The notes under the pieces were generated by a model that was given only the letters and a program-made list of their open reading frames with translations, searched no databases and had not been told where the DNA came from. The position numbers and the translations under genes were made by a program. Of a DNA stretch of 26,337 bases, positions 22,735 through 26,337 are shown one piece after another. The stretch comes from CANKHA01 sp040877285 (lineage in GTDB: Bacteria > Pseudomonadota > Alphaproteobacteria > Rhizobiales > Xanthobacteraceae). Numbering within the stretch: the stretch's first letter is position 1; every line of letters begins with the position of its first letter. The stretch is from contig JBBDNZ010000087.1 of NCBI GenBank assembly GCA_040877285.1, positions 1 to 26,337 on the forward strand. The letters are read 5' to 3'.

Positions 22735-22834
22735 CAGTCGGGCAAAGGCGGCGCAAGATCGCTGGAAAGCGACAACCATCGCGGCTTATCTTTGAGGGGG
22801 ATCGTTCAAATCCGAAACGTTGTGGAGTGATTGC

Positions 22835-23422
22835 ATGCTACAGGTCCCTCTCGAAATCTCCTTTCACAACATGGAACATTCCGATTGGGCCGAGCAGGAA
22901 ATTCGCAACCGCGTGTCTGCATTGGAGTCGATCTACGACCGGCTTTTATCGTGCCGCGTGCGCGTCGATCGGCGCGCGACCAACAGCCACGATACCATTC
23001 CGCCGGTGGTCCGCATCGAGATGGGCATTCCCGGCCGCAAGGACCTAGTGGTAAGTCACGAACCGGAGCACTTGCAGCAGAAGTACCAGCGGCCCGATCT
23101 GCACAAAGCGATCAACGAAGCCTTTCGTATTGCCGAGCGCCGGCTGCTCGATTTGAAGGAGCAGCGCACGGGCCGGACCAAGGAGCCGCATCACGACGCC
23201 GAAAATCAGTTTCTCGGCCAGGTGGCGGAGCTGAATCCGGAGCGGGACTTCGGCTTTCTGCTGACCAAGGAAGGCGGGCTGCTCTATTTCCATCGCAACA
23301 GCATTCTCAACGGTAACTTCGACAAACTGAAGCCGGGCACCGAGGTCTATTATGTCGAGGACGTGGGCGACACGGGGCCTACGGCGATCAAGGTGCGGGT
23401 GAAGGGAAATTCCACCGCCTGA
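22835..23422 (+). CDS. Second HPF/RaiA–cold-shock fusion protein
   Basis: This 195-residue protein has the same two-domain build as the gene at 14493. Residues about 4-110 fit HPF/RaiA (LEISFHNMEHSDWAEQEIRNR and HKAINEAFRIAERRLLDLKEQ). Residues about 128-192 form a cold-shock-like domain (GQVAELNPERDFGFLLTKEG, LYFHRNSIL). There is a longer charged linker with GRTKEPHHDAE. GGAG (22823-22826) precedes ATG 22835. No FixK/FNR-type box is seen in front of it, unlike its paralogue, so the two copies are probably used under different conditions. It ends 66 bases before the convergent hydrolase-family gene. Identity between the copies looks moderate, meaning an old duplication. Confidence 0.84.
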   Translation: MLQVPLEISFHNMEHSDWAEQEIRNRVSALESIYDRLLSCRVRVDRRATNSHDTIPPVVRIEMGIPGRKDLVVSHEPEHLQQKYQRPDLHKAINEAFRIAERRLLDLKEQRTGRTKEPHHDAENQFLGQVAELNPERDFGFLLTKEGGLLYFHRNSILNGNFDKLKPGTEVYYVEDVGDTGPTAIKVRVKGNSTA

Positions 23423-23488
23423 GCGCGGTAGCAATGCAATCGTAGGCCGTTTGTGATGCGCGCTGGCTTTCGACTCGTTGCAAGCGGC

Positions 23489-24193
23489 TTAGCCGATGGG
23501 CGGGCCAATGGCGATGGCAAGTTTGCCCACGCCCTCCACCTCGCATGCGATGCGGTCGCCCGCGACGGTAGCGCCGACGCCGGACGGCGTGCCGGTGAAA
23601 ATGACATCGCCCGCCGCAACCTCGACCTGTTCGGAGAGCTTGGCGATGATCTCCGGCACGTTCCAGATCATCTGCGACAGGTCGCCGTCCTGACGGACCT
23701 TGCCGTTGACGGCAAGCCGGATGAAGCCGTTTGACGGGTGCCCAATCTCGGAAGCCGGGCGCAGCGCGCTGCACGGCGCCGCATTGTCGAAGAACTTTCC
23801 GATCTCCCACGGCCGCTTGAGATCGCGCGAGGCGATCTGCAGATCGCGGCGGGTAAGGTCGATGCCGACGCCGTAGCCATAGACGCAGGCCAGCGCCTTG
23901 TCGGCGGTGATTTTTCTGCCTCCGCTTTTCAGCGCCACCACGAGTTCCACCTCGAAGTGAAAATCCTTGGTCAGTGGCGGATAAGGGATCGTTGAGCCGT
24001 CGCGGGCCAGTGCATCCGATGGCTTGGCGAAGAAAAAAGGCGGCTCGCGTTCATCCTGCCCCATTTCACGGATGTGCTCGACGTAGTTGCGGCCGACGCA
24101 CCAAACCCTTCGGACGGGGAACAGTTTCGATGTGCCGGCGACGGGGAGAGCCGGCGCAGGCGGCGGAGAAATAACGTATTCACTGGCATTCAT
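23489..24193 (-). CDS. Fumarylacetoacetate hydrolase family protein
   Basis: The 234-residue protein fits the FAH superfamily (fumarylpyruvate hydrolase/hydratase-isomerase type), which acts on C-C bonds of dioxo acids from aromatic or sugar breakdown. VWCVGRNYVEHIREMG (about 30-45) is the entry motif; PYPPLTKDFHFEVELVVAL (about 69-87) has the metal glutamates; GYGVGIDLTRRDLQ (about 104-117) has the metal aspartate; GDVIFTGTPSGVG closes the site. The start is taken as ATG 24193, but no good ribosome site precedes it. It faces the second hibernation gene and shares its strand with the ABC exporter. Fumarylpyruvate hydrolase often works downstream of a bicupin dioxygenase, so a link to the cupin cluster is possible but unproved. 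Confidence 0.86.
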   Translation of the reverse strand: MNASEYVISPPPAPALPVAGTSKLFPVRRVWCVGRNYVEHIREMGQDEREPPFFFAKPSDALARDGSTIPYPPLTKDFHFEVELVVALKSGGRKITADKALACVYGYGVGIDLTRRDLQIASRDLKRPWEIGKFFDNAAPCSALRPASEIGHPSNGFIRLAVNGKVRQDGDLSQMIWNVPEIIAKLSEQVEVAAGDVIFTGTPSGVGATVAGDRIACEVEGVGKLAIAIGPPIG

Positions 24194-24257
24194 TTTTTTT
24201 GGTTCGCTTGTTGGATTGGACTAATAGTTAGTTGAATGCGGGAAGCAACGGGAGAGG

Positions 24258-26063
24258 TCAACCGATCGCCGCGATAGGATCGCGCGGCTCCTGATCCTTG
24301 AGTTGCAGGCGGTAGAATGAAGCGTATCGTCCGCTCTTGCGCAACAGGTCATCATGCCGGCCGGATTCGACGATGGCGCCCTGCTCGATGACATAAATTC
24401 GATCGGCATGGGTCACCGTGTGCAGACGGTGGGCGATGACCAGCGTGGTGCGGCCCTGGCAGAGATGTTCGATCGCCTGCTGCACCTGGCGCTCGGATTC
24501 CGAGTCGAGGGAGGCCGTCGCCTCATCAAGCAGAATGATCGGCGCGTCCTTGATCAGCGCGCGGGCCACCGCGATGCGCTGGCGCTGTCCGCCGGAAAGC
24601 TGCAAGCCGTGCTCGCCGGCCGGCGTGTCGTATCCATTGGGGAAGGCCATGATGAATTCATGGGCGCAGGCGGCCTGCGCCGCGGCGACGATCTCGTCGT
24701 TGCTCGCGCCCGGCCGGCCGAAGGCGATGTTCTCGCGCACCGTGCCGTGGAACAGAAAGACATCCTGGCCGACATAGGCAATCTGCCGGCGCAACGATTG
24801 GCGCGATACTTCGGCGATATTCTGCCCGTCGATGCCGATCGAGCCGCGGGTGACTTCATAGAAGCGCAAGATCAAATTGAGGATCGTCGATTTTCCACCG
24901 CCCGAGGGCCCGACCAGGGCCGTGACCGTGCCCGGCTCGGCCACGAATGACATATTGCGGAGCACCGGCTCGCCCGCCCGGTATTCGAACGATACGTTGG
25001 AAAATTCGATGCGCCCGTTCTTGAGCGTCAACGCGGGCCGCCCGGTGTCGGACGGCTCGGTCGCCGGACTGTCGAGAATTTCAAATAGGACGCGGACGCC
25101 AACCAGGGCTTGATTGAGGTCGATGTTCAGCCGGGCCAGGCGCTTGGCGGGCTCATAGGCCAGCAAAAAAGCGGTGATAAACGAAAAAAACTGTCCGGGC
25201 GCCGCGCCTGTCTCGATCACCCGATAGCCGCCATAGACCAGCGCGATGGCGATGGCAAAGCCCCCGAGCGTTTCCATGAGCGGACTAGCGCGGTTGCCGA
25301 CGCGCGCCATCTTGTTCGATTCGCGTTCGACCTCGGCGACATTAGCGTCGAGCCGCGCCTGCATCACATCCTCGAGGTTGAAGGCCTTGACGATGCGGAT
25401 TCCCTGTAGCGCCTCCTGCATCGTTTCCAAGATGCGCGTGCCGCCGGTGAACTGATTCCTGGCGATTGTACGGATGCGCCGGATCATGGCGCGAAGGATG
25501 AAGAGGGCCGGCGGCGCCACCGAAAAGGCGATGAGCGACATCACGGGATCCTGGACGAACATGACCACCGCCAAGCCGAACAATGAAAGAAAGTCGCGGC
25601 CGACCGCCGTGATGAGAAGATTGAGCACTTGCGTTGCCGAGAGAGCCCCGACCGTCAGCCGGGCGAGGAATTCCGAGCTGTGCCGGTTGGCGAAGAAGTC
25701 GAGGTTCTCATGCATCAGCTTGGCGAACATGCGCCGCTGATTTTCCGCCACGATCCGGTTGCCGATTTTCGACAGCACCACAGCTTGGCCATAGGTCGCC
25801 GCGCCCTTGGTGGTGAAGAGCAGGACGGTGACGATGCCGAGGATGAAAATGGCCTGGATGTCGCGGTTGACATAGGCCTGATTGATGACTTCGCCGATCA
25901 GATAAGCCGACAGCGCCGTACAGGCCGCCGCCACGCCCATCATCGAAAAGGCGAGCGCATAGCGCTTCCAATGGCGCATTCCGTGTTCGGCCAGCAACCG
26001 CCGTATCAGGGCGATGGCGCCGTAAGGATCTGCGAGCAGGGATTTTGCGACCGCTTCGACCAT
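24258..26063 (-). CDS. MsbA-like ABC exporter (membrane and ATPase domains fused)
   Basis: From ATG 26063 the protein has 601 residues, the normal size of a half-transporter that works as a homodimer. Six membrane helices fill about 30-330, with coupling-helix segments such as ETMQEALQGIRIVKAFN. The ATPase domain follows: Walker A GPSGGGKST, Q-loop YVGQDVFLF, signature LSGGQRQR, Walker B IILLDEATA, and H-loop IAHRL. MsbA-type exporters flip lipid A-core or other lipids and drugs across the inner membrane; the substrate cannot be read here. The frame is open further up to TTG 26168, but that extension is basic and unlike the family. It is followed, 64 bases on, by the hydrolase-family gene. 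The upstream gene is a nucleotide-sugar epimerase, which fits an envelope polysaccharide or lipid theme. Confidence 0.93.
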   Translation of the reverse strand: MVEAVAKSLLADPYGAIALIRRLLAEHGMRHWKRYALAFSMMGVAAACTALSAYLIGEVINQAYVNRDIQAIFILGIVTVLLFTTKGAATYGQAVVLSKIGNRIVAENQRRMFAKLMHENLDFFANRHSSEFLARLTVGALSATQVLNLLITAVGRDFLSLFGLAVVMFVQDPVMSLIAFSVAPPALFILRAMIRRIRTIARNQFTGGTRILETMQEALQGIRIVKAFNLEDVMQARLDANVAEVERESNKMARVGNRASPLMETLGGFAIAIALVYGGYRVIETGAAPGQFFSFITAFLLAYEPAKRLARLNIDLNQALVGVRVLFEILDSPATEPSDTGRPALTLKNGRIEFSNVSFEYRAGEPVLRNMSFVAEPGTVTALVGPSGGGKSTILNLILRFYEVTRGSIGIDGQNIAEVSRQSLRRQIAYVGQDVFLFHGTVRENIAFGRPGASNDEIVAAAQAACAHEFIMAFPNGYDTPAGEHGLQLSGGQRQRIAVARALIKDAPIILLDEATASLDSESERQVQQAIEHLCQGRTTLVIAHRLHTVTHADRIYVIEQGAIVESGRHDDLLRKSGRYASFYRLQLKDQEPRDPIAAIG

Positions 26064-26219
26064 CCGCCGTCCGTCGGGTGCGAGGAGTAGTTTGCCTCGG
26101 TTCCCGTGTGGCCTGACGCCACTGGCGCCACAGGCTAGTTCCTTGCCCGTCCGGGCGGCTTTTTTCAAGCCAAAAGAACAAGCTAGACGGAATTGCGGTT
26201 AAGTTCGGCCGAGGCCGAT

Positions 26220-26337
26220 TTAGGCTGGAATAGCTTGGCGTTGGCCGCGCTTGCGCGTGTCCTGAAGCCGGCGTTCCCAAGCCAGGGCATGGCGGACGAT
26301 CAGGTCGAGATCGTCGAATTGCGGCGACCATTTCAAC
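26220..26337 (-). CDS. NAD-dependent epimerase, C-terminal fragment (GalE-like)
   Basis: The last 38 residues of a minus-strand gene enter from the right edge and end at TAA 26222-26220. The peptide reads LKWSPQFDDLDLIVRHALAWERR, close to the C-terminal end of UDP-glucose 4-epimerases (GalE/ExoB), where a W-x-P...DD-x-x-IV-x-x-A-x-x-W pattern is typical. The rest of the gene, including the Rossmann motif and the catalytic tyrosine, lies outside the window, so identification is by the tail only. It is 156 bases ahead of the ABC exporter, on the same strand. Confidence 0.68.
   Translation of the reverse strand, partial: LKWSPQFDDLDLIVRHALAWERRLQDTRKRGQRQAIPA

Noticed and set aside
22793..22811. 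TTGA...TTCAA before the second hibernation gene as another FixK/FNR box
   Set aside because: The half-sites are too far apart (TTGA-N9-TTCAA) for the 14-base FNR form.
26140..26168. GC-rich stretch followed by six T as a plus-strand terminator
   Set aside because: The stem GCCCG/CGGGC has only a 2-base loop and no plus-strand gene lies upstream.
25708..26331. Minus-strand 207-codon frame over the ABC exporter start
   Set aside because: It is an out-of-frame shadow of the exporter and of the epimerase tail; the composition is arginine/proline-rich without motif.

Overview
The window is high-GC DNA read as an alphaproteobacterium, most likely Hyphomicrobiales (a Bradyrhizobium/Xanthobacteraceae-type genome). 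This rests on the ilvC–leuA neighbourhood, a DmeF-type metal exporter, GTCATTCCGGG-type intergenic palindromes, ChaB, DUF3775 and COG2187-type proteins, and FixK/FNR-type boxes. It is a draft assembly: exactly 100 N sit inside a repetitive gene at 9318-9417.

Layout. 1-522: the 3' end of ilvC, its terminator, a partial copy of the ilvC tail, and a palindromic repeat. 522-3791: a Nudix protein, two cation-diffusion-facilitator genes behind a candidate operator, a small membrane protein, and a truncated methyltransferase. 3800-5832: leuA with a leucine-rich leader peptide and alternative hairpins (a likely attenuator) and a strong terminator. 6000-7612: three small exported proteins, two with the LTxxQ motif of Spy/CpxP chaperones, two of them behind a duplicated 49-bp regulatory unit. 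7723-7798: tRNA-Lys(CUU). 8026-10480: a large secreted protein with a beta-trefoil-like N-terminus and about 18 four-cysteine repeats, interrupted by the gap.

10575-17703: a low-oxygen/stress island. Four TTGA-N6-TCAA dyads (FixK/FNR type) lie within 3.8 kb, and I noticed none elsewhere in the window. The genes are a small acidic protein, ChaB, DUF3775, a second PRPP synthetase, a COG2187 kinase-like protein, two small proteins, and an operon of ribosome-hibernation/cold-shock fusion, archease, RtcB RNA ligase and a phosphoribosyltransferase. The probable theme is ribosome parking, RNA repair and nucleotide salvage when respiration is limited.

17814-22734: three paralogous double-cupin proteins surrounding a EutA-family ASKHA ATPase, with no ethanolamine ammonia-lyase genes in view. 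This is the best candidate here for an undescribed system. 22835-26337: a second hibernation/cold-shock fusion, then on the minus strand a fumarylacetoacetate-hydrolase-family enzyme, an MsbA-like ABC exporter, and the 3' end of a probable UDP-glucose 4-epimerase.
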